64,000 nt of DNA from Pararhizobium capsulatum DSM 1112 (lineage in GTDB: Bacteria; Pseudomonadota; Alphaproteobacteria; Rhizobiales; Rhizobiaceae): NCBI RefSeq assembly GCF_030814475.1, contig NZ_JAUSVF010000001.1, forward strand, positions 1,695,001 through 1,759,000, written 5' to 3'. The translations under genes and the position numbers were made by a program. Positions 7,860 to 16,926 of the stretch are shown here, in pieces; the stretch's first letter is position 1; each line of letters starts with the position of its first letter. Below the pieces are notes generated by a model. That model worked only from the letters and a program-made list of their open reading frames with translations. It was not told the origin of the DNA and did no database searches.

Positions 7860-8762
7860 ATGAAAAACCTGAATGTCATTCATCTCAACGGCCTGCGCGC
7901 AGTGGAAGCCACCGGACGTTTAGGCTCGCTGCAGGCAGCGGCCGACGAGCTCGGCGTCACCATCGGCGCGGTCAGCCAGCAGATCATCAAGACGGAAAAG
8001 CAGCTGGGACGCACGCTGTTTGAGCGCAGCCCGCGCGGGCTGGTGGCAAGCGATTTCGGAGAACGTTTCCTGCCAAGGCTGAAGGCGGGTTTCGAACTGC
8101 TGGATCAAGCCGTAGGCGCCGCGCGCAAGCGTGACGAGGGCATCCTGACGATCTCGGTCGCGCCGGTCTTTGCCGCCCGCTGGCTGGTGGCGCGGCTTGA
8201 TCGCTTTGCCGAGCAGCATCCGGGCATCCAGCTGCGCATCGATGCGACAACGACGCTGGCCAACATCGAGACATCCGATGTCGATATCGGCATCCGGGTC
8301 GGGCGGGGCGACTGGCCGGGCGTGCATGCAGAGTTGCTGTTGGCGCAGGAGGTCTTTCCCGTCTGCTCGCCGGCCATGGCAAGCCAGATGAGGGAACCAG
8401 CCGATATCCTCCGTTTCCCCGCCGTCATCGATGCCCATGCGATGTTTTCCTGGGACGTCTGGCTGCGCGAGGTCGGCCTCTCCGGCCACAGGATGGGGGA
8501 GCGCCACGTCTTCAACGAAGCCTCGATCTGCCTTGATGCGGCAATTGCCGGTCAAGGCCCAATGCTCGCCTGGCAGACGCTCGCCAGCGACAGCCTCCTC
8601 GCCGGCCGCCTCATCGCGCCCTTCCGCATACGAGCGAAGACCGGTTTCGGTCACTATTTCGTAACAGCGCCCGACCGCCGGGAAACCGCCACCGTCCGGG
8701 CTTTCAAGCAATGGGTGCGCACGGAAATCGACGACAGCATGAAGCGGCTTGAGGGGCTTTGA
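7860..8762 (+). CDS. LysR-family transcriptional regulator, GcvA-like
   Basis: 300 residues. Helix-turn-helix at about 9-66 (LNGLRAVEATGRLGSLQAAA...VTIGAVSQQI), followed by a substrate-binding domain (about 95-290) of the GcvA/AmpR-like subgroup (PVFAARWLVARLDRF). The neighbouring asparaginase suggests a link to amino-acid metabolism, but the gene is on the same strand downstream of it rather than divergent, so the target is uncertain. It converges with the GST gene. Confidence 0.87.
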   Translation: MKNLNVIHLNGLRAVEATGRLGSLQAAADELGVTIGAVSQQIIKTEKQLGRTLFERSPRGLVASDFGERFLPRLKAGFELLDQAVGAARKRDEGILTISVAPVFAARWLVARLDRFAEQHPGIQLRIDATTTLANIETSDVDIGIRVGRGDWPGVHAELLLAQEVFPVCSPAMASQMREPADILRFPAVIDAHAMFSWDVWLREVGLSGHRMGERHVFNEASICLDAAIAGQGPMLAWQTLASDSLLAGRLIAPFRIRAKTGFGHYFVTAPDRRETATVRAFKQWVRTEIDDSMKRLEGL

Positions 8763-8803
8763 GGCAGGACTTGCCCCGTTGGGGGGGTAGGAACTTTCGA
8801 ACC

Positions 8804-9463
8804 TCACTCCGGTTCCTGGACCCTTACGGCCATCATTGCCTGAAACGCCGGCCGACCCTGGCAGGTTGCCAGCCACGCCCTCACGCGCGGATACTTTTCG
8901 AACAGCGCGTCCCGCGTCTGCGCATAGCGGAAGACTTCCGCGAGGTTGAGGTCGGCCACGGTGAAGCGATCTCCGATGACATAAGCGGTTTTTGCGAGCT
9001 GGGCGGAGAGCCGTGCAAATCCCTTGTCCAGGGCTGCGACCGAGGCAGCGATCACAGCTTTTCCGGCCGGTGTGTCCTGAAGGCCGTTGTCGTGGGTAAG
9101 CACGATCTTCACCGCATGGGGCTCGATTTCCGTCGCCGCCCACAGGGTCCAGTTGCCGATCAGGCCTTCTTCGGCAACGGTCTGGCCAGCCAGCGGACCG
9201 CCATGCTTGCGGGCGAGATAGAGGTTGTTGGCAAGCGATTCCGTCAGGATTAGTCCGTCATCCTCGATGGCGGGGATCAGGCCCATCGGGTTGACGGCGA
9301 GGAACTCGGGCGAGCGGGTGTTGATCTGCGCGTTGGGGCTTGAGGGATCATCCAGGCGGCGAGCCTGGATGACGGGCACGGAGCGGAATTCCAGGTCAAG
9401 CTCGCCTGCCATCCAGTAGTTGCGCGAGGCGCGCGAGCGGTAGACGCCGTAGATCGTCAGCAT
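8804..9463 (-). CDS. Glutathione S-transferase family protein
   Basis: 219 residues. The N-terminal thioredoxin-like domain has [20 protein letters not shown] (a serine/arginine-rich entry instead of the Cys of beta GSTs) and [21 protein letters not shown], the glutathione-binding loop with the conserved cis-proline region and the ES pair. The C-terminal helical domain (about 95-215) includes [18 protein letters not shown] with the N-capping motif typical of GSTs. Likely a cytoplasmic conjugating or isomerising enzyme; substrate unknown. Convergent with LysR. Confidence 0.87.
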   Translation of the reverse strand: MLTIYGVYRSRASRNYWMAGELDLEFRSVPVIQARRLDDPSSPNAQINTRSPEFLAVNPMGLIPAIEDDGLILTESLANNLYLARKHGGPLAGQTVAEEGLIGNWTLWAATEIEPHAVKIVLTHDNGLQDTPAGKAVIAASVAALDKGFARLSAQLAKTAYVIGDRFTVADLNLAEVFRYAQTRDALFEKYPRVRAWLATCQGRPAFQAMMAVRVQEPE

Positions 9464-9516
9464 GGTTCTGTTCTCCGGAAGATGCGCGGCGCGCAGTCGT
9501 GATTTTCACCGTGTTG

Positions 9517-9729
9517 TCATCGGGTTCGATGGTGTCGGCACAGTAGGAAAAGCCATCCGGCGCAGGAAGCCGTTTGCGTTGATATCACATATGAAATCTT
9601 GTGATGGAAGGGCGTCAGCCGAGGCGGTTTCCGGAGATGGTCAGATGCGAAAACTCCGAACGCGACCCTCGGCAGGGCGAAAGTGGCTGGGGCGGCGGCA
9701 AGGGCCATCAGCAGGTCGCGTCGTTTCAT
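9517..9729 (-). CDS. Orphan Tat-signal ORF, possibly a truncated gene
   Basis: 70 residues starting at the ATG at 9729 with AAAGGA upstream. Residues 1-25 are a clear twin-arginine signal (MKRRDLLMALAAAPATFALP), but what follows (KISYVISTQTASCAGWLF...) does not look like any Tat substrate. In the next frame the text after the signal ends quickly as SRSEFSHLTISGNRLG-stop. Either a very short exported peptide or the 5' end of a gene whose body has been lost. It occupies most of the gap between the GST gene and the signalling protein at 9892; the rest holds the promoter region of the latter. Confidence 0.3.
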   Translation of the reverse strand: MKRRDLLMALAAAPATFALPRVAFGVFASDHLRKPPRLTPFHHKISYVISTQTASCAGWLFLLCRHHRTR

Positions 9730-9891
9730 GGACAATCCTTTGCAGGAAACGTGCCAGCAAAACCTGTCTTGAAACGAGACAGGTAACGAACGGTAATCAC
9801 TACAAAAAAGCTGTAGATCAGCGCAATTGCAACCGGTCTCTTTAGAGACGGATAACCTCTCGCTGCTAGTGTGCCCAAAGGAGACAAGGCG

Positions 9892-12246
9892 GTGCCGGCC
9901 AGAACGGTGCGCCGCCCCGGCTTGGAGGCTTGCTTGACGAATGAACTGAGCCGCTACCGACGGGATAGCGGGGCAAAGATAGCCAGCAACGACGATACGC
10001 GGCGCCTGCTTGCCGCAAGCCAGAAACTGGTTGCGGAAATCGCCCGTCTGACCGGCCCCGAGGCCGATATAGCCGATCGGCACGACTGGCTCGAAACCAT
10101 GATGAACCACGTTCCCGATTGCATTTATGCCAAGGACGCCGAGGGGCGCTTCCTGATGGCAAACCATGCCACGGTCGTCGAGAACGGGTTCTCCTCAATG
10201 AGCGAGATCGTCGGCAAGACCGATTTCGATCTGCACCCCCGCGAGGCCGCCCAGAGTTTTTTTGACGTCGAGCGCCGGGTCATGGAAACCGGCGAGCCGA
10301 TGTTCGATATAGAGGAACTCGCCGTTGTCGACAGAGGCAGTGAACGCTGGCTGGCGACGTCCAAGGTGCCGTTGCGCAACAAGGCCGGCGCGACGATTGG
10401 CACGGTCGGCGTTTCGCGCGACATCACCCAGCAGAAGAGGGTTGAGCGGCTGCTTGTCGGGCAGGCGCGTCTTCTGGAAAAAATTGCAAAAAGCGTTTCC
10501 TTGCAGGAGTTCTTCAACGAGCTGCTCGGACTGATCGAGAGCCACCTTCAAGGTGTCGTCGGCTCCGTCCTGATGCTGTCCGAAGACGGCAGGCAGCTTT
10601 TAACCGGGGCTGCACCGGGATTGGACCCCGCCTATTCGGCGGCCATCCATGGCATCGAGATCGGTCCCAAGGTCGGGTCTTGTGGCACGGCGGCCTGGCG
10701 CGGTGAGCCGGTGTTCGTGGCCGATATTCTCTCCGATCCACTTTGGGAAGACTACACCGAGCTGGTGCGTCCCTTCGGGTATCGCTCCTGCTGGTCGATG
10801 CCGATCCGCTCCTATAACGGCCAGGTTCTGGGCACATTCGCTCTCTATTCGCCCGCCCCCGGTGTGCCAAGCGAGGAGCAGCGGGAGCTGATTTCCATGG
10901 CCGCGCACCTTACGGGCATCGCGATCGAGCGACAGAAGACGGAAGAGCGCATTCACTTCATGGCGCATCACGATGCCCTGACAGGGCTGCCGAACCGGAT
11001 GCTGTTCGACGAACGCGTGGCGCTGGCGCTGGAGAATGCCCGTCGCGCCAACCAGTGGGTGGCGCTCGCCTTCCTGGACCTCGACAATTTCAAGCTGATC
11101 AATGACAGCCTCGGTCACAAGGCCGGCGACGAACTGCTCAGGATCGTGGCGCGACGCATGCTGTCCTGCGTGCGCAAGAGCGATATGATCGTGCGCGTCG
11201 GCGGCGACGAGTTCATCATCCTGTTGACCGATCTTCCGGCGGAAAACGGCATTGTCGTGCCGCGGCTGGAGGATATCCGCCGCGAGATCGCAGCGCCTTT
11301 GACGATTGCCGGGCGTAGCCTGCAGGTCAGCTGCAGCATGGGCGTGGTCGCCTTTCCCGAGCATGGGACGACGGCCGAGGAGCTGCTCGCCAATGCCGAT
11401 GCGGCCATGTACCGGGCCAAGGAGCTCGGCCGCAACAACCTGCAGATCTTCAATGCCCAGATGGCCGCGACCGCCCACGAAAAGCTGCGTCGCTACGAGG
11501 AATTGCGCGAGGCCGTCGCCCGCGAGGAATTCGTGCTGCACTACCAGCCGCAGATGAACCTGCGCAGCGGCAAGATCTTCGCTGCCGAATCGCTTCTCCG
11601 CTGGCAGCATCCCGAGCGCGGCATCGTGGCGCCCGGGGAGTTCATTCCACTTGCCGAGGAAACCGGCCTCATCGTCGATATCGGCGACTGGGCGCTCAAT
11701 GCCGCCTGTCACCAGAACAAGGCCTGGCAGGATGCCGGCCTGCCGCCGATCGTCATCAGCGTCAATGTCTCGGCCCGCCAGTTCCGCGAACGCGACTGGG
11801 TGTCACGCGTTGCGACAGCGCTGGCCGAAAGTGGCCTGGAGGCCCGCTATCTGGAACTGGAACTGACCGAAAGCTTGATTATGCAGGACGTGCCGCAGGC
11901 CGTCGCCACGATGCACGCGCTGGAGGCGCTCGGTATCCAGCTGGCGATCGACGACTTCGGCACCGGCTATTCGAGCCTCAGCGCGCTGAAGCGTTTCCCG
12001 GTCAAGCGGCTGAAGATCGACCGCTCCTTCGTCATGGATATTCCCTTCGACGAGGACGACAAGGCGATCACCAGCGCCATCATTTCGCTGGCGCAGGAAC
12101 TCGGCATGGAGGTTATCGCCGAAGGCGTGGAAACCGAGGCCCAGCTGGAGTTCCTGCGCGACAATGGCTGCAACGAGATTCAAGGCTATTTCTTCAGCCG
12201 ACCCGTTCCGGCAGAAGGTCTCGCGCGGCTGATCTCTGCAGATTGA
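9892..12246 (+). CDS. PAS-GAF-GGDEF-EAL c-di-GMP signalling protein
   Basis: 784 residues from the GTG at 9892, preceded eight bases earlier by AGGAG; a GTG at 9871 would add seven residues. PAS (about 50-175, with DCIYAKDAEGRFLMANHA), GAF (about 190-340, GSVLMLSEDGRQLL and CGTAAWRGEPVFVADI), GGDEF (about 350-515) and EAL (about 525-780). The cyclase motif is an intact GGDEF with an RKSD inhibitory site exactly five residues before it. The EAL domain has ESLLRW, LTESL, DDFGTGYSSL, KIDRSF and EGVETE, so both activities look possible. No membrane segment: a cytoplasmic sensor, ligand unknown. Confidence 0.92.
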   Translation: MPARTVRRPGLEACLTNELSRYRRDSGAKIASNDDTRRLLAASQKLVAEIARLTGPEADIADRHDWLETMMNHVPDCIYAKDAEGRFLMANHATVVENGFSSMSEIVGKTDFDLHPREAAQSFFDVERRVMETGEPMFDIEELAVVDRGSERWLATSKVPLRNKAGATIGTVGVSRDITQQKRVERLLVGQARLLEKIAKSVSLQEFFNELLGLIESHLQGVVGSVLMLSEDGRQLLTGAAPGLDPAYSAAIHGIEIGPKVGSCGTAAWRGEPVFVADILSDPLWEDYTELVRPFGYRSCWSMPIRSYNGQVLGTFALYSPAPGVPSEEQRELISMAAHLTGIAIERQKTEERIHFMAHHDALTGLPNRMLFDERVALALENARRANQWVALAFLDLDNFKLINDSLGHKAGDELLRIVARRMLSCVRKSDMIVRVGGDEFIILLTDLPAENGIVVPRLEDIRREIAAPLTIAGRSLQVSCSMGVVAFPEHGTTAEELLANADAAMYRAKELGRNNLQIFNAQMAATAHEKLRRYEELREAVAREEFVLHYQPQMNLRSGKIFAAESLLRWQHPERGIVAPGEFIPLAEETGLIVDIGDWALNAACHQNKAWQDAGLPPIVISVNVSARQFRERDWVSRVATALAESGLEARYLELELTESLIMQDVPQAVATMHALEALGIQLAIDDFGTGYSSLSALKRFPVKRLKIDRSFVMDIPFDEDDKAITSAIISLAQELGMEVIAEGVETEAQLEFLRDNGCNEIQGYFFSRPVPAEGLARLISAD

Positions 12247-12393
12247 CCGAACTAACGAATTTTTGAACAGGTTTGCGTGGCGCAAGCCTCAATCCAGTCG
12301 CATTTGCGATCTTTGTGGCAAAGACCGGTATTGACGACCGGTCCGACGGACATAGCTGTTTGACGATCCGCCATAACCGGAAATGTAGATTTC

Positions 12394-13176
12394 ATGACCT
12401 TCTCGATTACTCGTCGGAAATTCCTCAATTTTTCCGGTCTTGCCGCAACCTCCGCCGCCTTGGCCAGTTGCACGTCCTCGATGAACACCGATCGTTTCCG
12501 TCAGGAAACGGCGCCCTATTTCCGCAATCCCGAGCTGGAGGGACGCTACCAGCAGCCGGTGACAGGCGACGAATATCTCGGCCGTGTTGGTGATCAGCCG
12601 GCACCGAGCGGCCTGATGCCCGATACGTCACGTTATGCGGCAATCTATGGTCCGGTGCTCGACGGAGGCTTTTCCATTCCGGCGGTGCCATACCAGCAGA
12701 TCGATGCGCGCTATTATCGCCAGCGGGTCGAAAATCCGTTCGGTGAGCGGCCTGGTACGATCATCGTCGATACGTCAGATCGTTTTCTCTATCTCGTCCA
12801 GTCCGATGGCTCGGCCATGCGCTACGGCGTCGGCATCGGCCGCGAAGGCTTTGCCTGGTCCGGGCGTGGCGTCATCCAGTGGAAACAGAAGTGGCCGTCC
12901 TGGAAGCCGCCGAACGAGATGGTTGCCCGCCAGCCGCATCTGGAGCCCTATTCGATCGCCAATGGCGGCATGCCGCCCGGCCTCAACAATCCGCTCGGTG
13001 CCCGTGCGCTCTATATTTTCCAGAACGGTGAAGACACGCTTTATCGCCTGCACGGCTCGCCGGAGTGGCAGTCCATCGGCAAGGCGGTCTCTTCGGGCTG
13101 CGTGCGCCTGATCAATCAGGATATCATCGATCTCTACGATCGGGTGCCGAACAAGACGCCGATCCTCGTCATCTGA
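12394..13176 (+). CDS. L,D-transpeptidase (YkuD family) with twin-arginine/lipobox-like leader
   Basis: 260 residues. The N-terminus (TRRKFLNFSGLAATSAALASC) combines a twin-arginine motif with a cysteine after LAS, so it may be Tat-exported and lipidated. The YkuD domain covers about 120-258 and ends in the catalytic signature HGSPEWQS.....SSGCVRL, with the nucleophilic Cys and the His present. These enzymes cross-link peptidoglycan 3-3 or attach proteins to it in the periplasm. Alphaproteobacteria typically carry many paralogues. It stands alone, 147 bases after the signalling gene, and is followed by a RIME-like repeat. Confidence 0.9.
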   Translation: MTFSITRRKFLNFSGLAATSAALASCTSSMNTDRFRQETAPYFRNPELEGRYQQPVTGDEYLGRVGDQPAPSGLMPDTSRYAAIYGPVLDGGFSIPAVPYQQIDARYYRQRVENPFGERPGTIIVDTSDRFLYLVQSDGSAMRYGVGIGREGFAWSGRGVIQWKQKWPSWKPPNEMVARQPHLEPYSIANGGMPPGLNNPLGARALYIFQNGEDTLYRLHGSPEWQSIGKAVSSGCVRLINQDIIDLYDRVPNKTPILVI

Positions 13177-13195
13177 CGGGGTGTGGTTCCCGTTT

Positions 13196-13328
13196 CCCTC
13201 TTCTCCCCAGCGGGGAGAAGTGCCGAGCGGAGGCGAGGCGATGAGGGGGTCTTTGCCGCAAACTCCGAACCTGCTGTCCCCCTCATCCGGCCCTTCGGGC
13301 CACCTTCTCCCCGCTGGGGAGAAGAGGA
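13196..13328. repeat. RIME-like mosaic palindromic element, complete copy
   Basis: About 133 bases bounded by CTTCTCCCCAGCGGGGAGAAG and its inverted partner CTTCTCCCCGCTGGGGAGAAG. Inner blocks: GCCGAGCGGAGGCGAGGCGATGAGGGG on the left and CCCCTCATCCGG-CCC-TTCGGGCC on the right. It lies between two convergent genes. Copies at 21214 and 36764 carry the inner blocks in the opposite orientation. Such rhizobial intergenic mosaic elements are non-coding; the ends form strong hairpins and could act as transcription end or mRNA-stability structures. Confidence 0.8.
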
Positions 13329-13344
13329 AGCAAGTCGCCACCGT

Positions 13345-13737
13345 TCACGGCAGCGAGCTTTCGCCGTCGAGCAGGGCGGCCATCACGCGCAGGTTTTCCG
13401 CCGTCAGTGGTTTTTCGAAATAGCTTTTCACGAAGTCGTAGTGCATGGCCCGCTCGCGGTCCATGGCCAGATGCGAGCTCGTCAGCATCGCGACCACCGG
13501 GGCGTGGCGGTCGAACTCCCTTGCATAGTGGTCGAGAAACTCGAAGCCGTTCATGATCGGCATGTTGATGTCGAGGATGATCGCATCCGGGGTGGTATCC
13601 CGAAGCACGCCGAGTGCTTCCAGCCCGTTGAAGGCCTTGTGGACCGTGATCTGCGGATCGAACTTGCGGATCGTGTAGTTGCAGATGAACAGGTCGCCTT
13701 CGTCGTCGTCAACCGCAAGGATGGAGTGAAGCTTCAT
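13345..13737 (-). CDS. Single-domain response regulator (CheY-like)
   Basis: 130 residues, receiver domain only. Acidic pocket D10-D12, phospho-acceptor D56 (LDINMP) and the conserved Lys in FEKPLT (about 109) are all present. Its start codon overlaps the stop of the histidine kinase by four bases (ATGA), so the pair is translationally coupled. With no output domain, it probably acts by protein contact or as a phosphate shuttle or sink for the kinase. This group resembles the stand-alone receivers that follow PAS kinases in rhizobia. Confidence 0.9.
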   Translation of the reverse strand: MKLHSILAVDDDEGDLFICNYTIRKFDPQITVHKAFNGLEALGVLRDTTPDAIILDINMPIMNGFEFLDHYAREFDRHAPVVAMLTSSHLAMDRERAMHYDFVKSYFEKPLTAENLRVMAALLDGESSLP

Positions 13738-15662
13738 GGGTTTCTCCCGTCCGGCTCTGTCACTATGAATTGGCTACCCTTCTGCCTGCGGTGGAAGGAC
13801 ACCGTACCGCCGAGGTGCTCGGCGCTTTTCTTGAGAATATAGAGCCCAAGGCCGCTGCCATAGGCATGGTGCGGGTGAAAGCGCCGGAACATCTGGAACA
13901 GATGTTTCTCGTCGCCGGGCTGGATGCCGAGGCCATTGTCGGCAACGCTGAGCACGAAGGTATGGCCCTCCTGCCGCGCAATGATACTGATCTTGGGGCG
14001 AGCTTCGTCGGGGTCCCGGTATTTGAGGGCATTCGACACGAGATTATCGACGATGATCTGGAAGCGGCTGGCCTTCTTGTGGATCGCCAATGCCGGCGGC
14101 ACGTCGATGTGGATCTCGGTCTTCTGCTCGGTATCCATGTAGCGCAGTCGCTCAACCGTATCGTGCACGCTCCGGGCAATGGGGATCAGCGTCTCAGGCT
14201 CCTCAAGGACCCGCACGCGCGTCAGCAGAATGATGTTCTGGATAAGGCCGTCGAGCTTGCGGAAGCTGGTGTCGATGCGTGCGAGAACCGGCTTGAGGTC
14301 TTCGGGGCTCGCGCCGTCACTGATCATGTCCTGAACGATCGAGATCATGCCGATGGAAGAAGCGATTGGCGAACGCAGGTCGTGGGACGTCCGGTAGGAG
14401 AATTCTTCCAGCTCGGCGTTTGCCTCGAGGATTTCCCGCTCGTAGCGCTTGCGGTCGGAAATATCGCGCACGATGCCGCTATAGAGCGTCTGGTGCCCGA
14501 GATTGACCTTGGCGACGGAGAGATCGAGCGGGAAGGTGCTGCCATCCTTGCGCCGGCCCTGAACCTCCCGGCCGATGCCGATGATCTTGGCATAGCCCGT
14601 CGAGTTGTAATTGGCGATGTACTGGTCGTGTTCGCGCCGATAGGGCTGCGGCATCAGCATCTTGACGTTCTGCGACAGCATCTCGGCCGCCTGATAGCCG
14701 AAGATCGCCTCGCAGGCCGGGTTGACCGAGAGGATCATGCCCCGGTCATCAATGGTTATGAAACCGTCCACCGCCGTGTCGATGATCGCAGAAAGCCGCT
14801 GCTGGCTTTCTGCGAGCTGGCGGGCGACGTTCCGCTGGCGTTGCGCCGTGCGCAGCGCATAGAGGATCAGCAGGGCGTAGATTATGCCCGAAAACAGCAG
14901 AATGGCGAGCAGGGTCGAGCGCGCATTGCCATTTTCGGTGGCCGGCAGCTCTTCCGTGAAAAGAACTTCCTGCCGGGCAAATTCCAGATAGGTGAGCAGA
15001 ACCAGCAGCAGATAGGTGGTCGCGGCAAGAAGAGCGCCCATCGTCGTGCGCTGGTAGCCGAGTTGCTCGGGCCGCGAAAAGATCAGCCCGGTCGATAGCG
15101 CCAGAAAACAAACCGCCGTCTGCGGCGACATGCGGGCGAGGGGCAGCCAGTCATGATTGGTGGTGGCATTCAGAAGATGTCCGATCAGCGCGCTTGCCGC
15201 GATCATGAAGACCAGTCCTGCGAAGGCGAGCCGGATATGGGAGTTCCGGCCCAGCCACCCCGTCAGCAGGATCGATATATTGACGAGGATCAAGCACAGC
15301 GCCGTATTGGCGGCCATGCGGCCGGGCGTGACACTGCTCTGGAAAAAGGGCGTGACGATCATCCGGTCGATGCCGAGATCCTTGGCAGTCAGATGCTGGA
15401 TGAGGGCCGCGATGGCAAAGGCAATCACGATTGTGGACAGGACGAGTGACCATCTTTGATGCGGCGATTGCATCGTCGCCAGCGATACCCCCGTCAGCAC
15501 GAAGCAGAGGCCGGTGTTGAACTGCATGGCAAAGAGCATCGGCGTCTGGGTCGCGAGTGCCTGTGGCTGTGCAAGCCAGAGCACGGCAACAATGGCGCCG
15601 AGGAACGCGCTGATACAGCCCGTCCAGAGGCCTAGCCGTTCCCATGTGACTTCAGTCTGCAA
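13734..15662 (-). CDS. Membrane PAS sensor histidine kinase
   Basis: 642 residues. N-terminal membrane sensor with about seven to eight helices (residues 10-265, the last being LLAILLFSGIIYALLILYAL), a PAS domain (about 290-410; AIIDTAVDGFITIDD and a FixL-like SGIVRDISDRK end), a HisKA domain with phospho-acceptor His in YRTSHDLRSPIAS (about 427), and a C-terminal ATPase (N box DNLVSNALKYRD, G boxes DNGLGI and GSGLGLYIL). The membrane part resembles MASE-type sensors; the signal is unknown. It is coupled to the receiver protein that follows with a four-base overlap. Confidence 0.9.
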   Translation of the reverse strand: MQTEVTWERLGLWTGCISAFLGAIVAVLWLAQPQALATQTPMLFAMQFNTGLCFVLTGVSLATMQSPHQRWSLVLSTIVIAFAIAALIQHLTAKDLGIDRMIVTPFFQSSVTPGRMAANTALCLILVNISILLTGWLGRNSHIRLAFAGLVFMIAASALIGHLLNATTNHDWLPLARMSPQTAVCFLALSTGLIFSRPEQLGYQRTTMGALLAATTYLLLVLLTYLEFARQEVLFTEELPATENGNARSTLLAILLFSGIIYALLILYALRTAQRQRNVARQLAESQQRLSAIIDTAVDGFITIDDRGMILSVNPACEAIFGYQAAEMLSQNVKMLMPQPYRREHDQYIANYNSTGYAKIIGIGREVQGRRKDGSTFPLDLSVAKVNLGHQTLYSGIVRDISDRKRYEREILEANAELEEFSYRTSHDLRSPIASSIGMISIVQDMISDGASPEDLKPVLARIDTSFRKLDGLIQNIILLTRVRVLEEPETLIPIARSVHDTVERLRYMDTEQKTEIHIDVPPALAIHKKASRFQIIVDNLVSNALKYRDPDEARPKISIIARQEGHTFVLSVADNGLGIQPGDEKHLFQMFRRFHPHHAYGSGLGLYILKKSAEHLGGTVSFHRRQKGSQFIVTEPDGRNP

Positions 15663-15747
15663 CGGCTCGCCTCCCGGCAGCGAGAATCGCCTGAGAGGAT
15701 ATTAGCGCGCCGGTTGCATATGAAAAGGTCGCAATCCCCGCGAAAAA

Positions 15748-16230
15748 TCAGGATGCCTTCTGTGCCTGATCCATTTTGCGTGCCAGATCCTGAAGCAGGA
15801 CCCGCAGGCTGGAAGCTTCTTCCATGCTGCATCCGGTCGCCATGCCGATCTGCATCAGGATGTTGAACGCTTCCTGCTTCAATGCCTGGCCGGCTTTGGT
15901 AAGCGTGATGATGACCTGTCGCTCGTCCTTCTTGTCGCGGGTGCGGCTCACATAGCCGGCGGCCTCTAGACGCTTGAGCAGGGGAGACAGGGTGCCGGAA
16001 TCCAGTCCCAGATCCTCCCCGATCCCCTTCACCGTCATCTCGTCATTCTGCCAGAGCGAAAGCAGGACGAGGTATTGCGGATAGGTGAGGCCAAACCGGT
16101 CGAGCATCGGTTTATAGGTACGATTGAAGGCATGGGCGGCGGAATAGACGGCAAAACAGAGCTGCTGGTTCAAAGCCAGCAGGCTGTCGTCGAGTGCGCC
16201 CGTTGCCGGTATGTCATCTTCCTGTGCCAT
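15748..16230 (-). CDS. ohrR: Organic-peroxide-sensing MarR-family repressor OhrR
   Basis: 160 residues, winged-helix MarR fold. The peroxide-sensing cysteine is in [12 protein letters not shown] (C25), the OhrR signature, and a second cysteine lies near the C-terminus (C134, MATGCSMEE), the arrangement of two-Cys OhrR proteins, which form an intersubunit disulfide on oxidation and release DNA. It is divergent from ohr with a 159-base AT-rich intergenic region that holds the likely operators. Expected role: represses ohr and itself until organic hydroperoxides appear. Confidence 0.93.
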   Translation of the reverse strand: MAQEDDIPATGALDDSLLALNQQLCFAVYSAAHAFNRTYKPMLDRFGLTYPQYLVLLSLWQNDEMTVKGIGEDLGLDSGTLSPLLKRLEAAGYVSRTRDKKDERQVIITLTKAGQALKQEAFNILMQIGMATGCSMEEASSLRVLLQDLARKMDQAQKAS

Positions 16231-16240
16231 GCCCTATTAT

Positions 16241-16308
16241 CGCAAATTCGGAATTTATTGCAATTTGCAAAATTATATTGCGCACAATTTAATTTTGCGA
16301 TATCTATT
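16241..16308. promoter_or_regulatory. ohrR-ohr intergenic operator/promoter region
   Basis: Unlike its surroundings this stretch is very AT-rich and contains repeated TTGCAA/TTGCG half-sites: TTTATTGCAATTTGCAAAAT, then ATTGCGCACAATTTAATTTT and GCGATAT. The first is an imperfect dyad (TTGCAA-TTTGCAA). OhrR operators in relatives are AT-rich dyads around the overlapping promoters, so these are the best candidates. Exact boundaries are not determined. Confidence 0.6.
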
Positions 16309-16389
16309 AATCAACGGCGCAGGAAGCCGCCGCGTTCAACCTGTGAGCGCTGAGACAGAACCTGAGATTTCGAACCCAAGGAGACAATC

Positions 16390-16812
16390 ATGCCCATTCT
16401 TTACACCACCAAGGCATCCGCCACCGGCGGTCGTGCAGGCCGCGCCGTCTCGGTTGACGGCGTTCTCGATGTCACGCTGACGGTTCCGAAGGAACTGGGC
16501 GGCGACGGCGCCCGCGGCACCAATCCCGAGCAGCTCTTTGCCGCCGGCTATTCGGCCTGCTTCCTCGGCGCGCTGAAGTTTGTTGCCGGCAAGGAGAAGG
16601 TGAAGATTTCTGAAGAAACCACCGTGACCGCGACAGTCGGCATCGGTCCGCGCGAAGACGGCACAGGCTTCGGCATCGAAGTCTCGCTCTCGGTCAACAT
16701 CCCCGATGTAGACCGCGAAACCGGCGAAAAGCTGGTGGCTGCCGCCCACATCGTCTGCCCCTACAGCCACGCGATGCGCACCGCCACCGAGGTTTCCGCA
16801 ACACTCGCATGA
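16390..16812 (+). CDS. ohr: Organic hydroperoxide resistance protein Ohr
   Basis: 140 residues, full length. The two catalytic cysteines are at C57 (AAGYSACF) and C123 (HIVCPYSHA), with the conserved Arg in GRAGRAVS (R18). Ohr is a dimeric thiol peroxidase that reduces fatty-acid and other organic hydroperoxides, using lipoylated proteins as reductant in the cytoplasm. Divergent ohrR and the shared intergenic region make peroxide-induced expression very likely. An AGGAGA ribosome binding site precedes the ATG, and an intrinsic terminator follows at 16884. Confidence 0.96.
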   Translation: MPILYTTKASATGGRAGRAVSVDGVLDVTLTVPKELGGDGARGTNPEQLFAAGYSACFLGALKFVAGKEKVKISEETTVTATVGIGPREDGTGFGIEVSLSVNIPDVDRETGEKLVAAAHIVCPYSHAMRTATEVSATLA

Positions 16813-16883
16813 GTTAGTGCCTGCGGCACGCATGTCGCGCGCGGCGTGATGAGCCGTCTGAAAAATCAACGCCGATCACTGAA

Positions 16884-16917
16884 GGCCGGGCACGATGTGT
16901 CCGGCCATTTGTTTTTT
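16884..16917 (+). terminator. Intrinsic terminator of ohr
   Basis: GGCCGGGCAC and GTGTCCGGCC form a ten-pair stem (one G-T wobble) with a three-base loop, followed by ATTTGTTTTTT. It lies 72 bases after the ohr stop. Confidence 0.85.
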
Positions 16918-16926
16918 CCGACTTAA

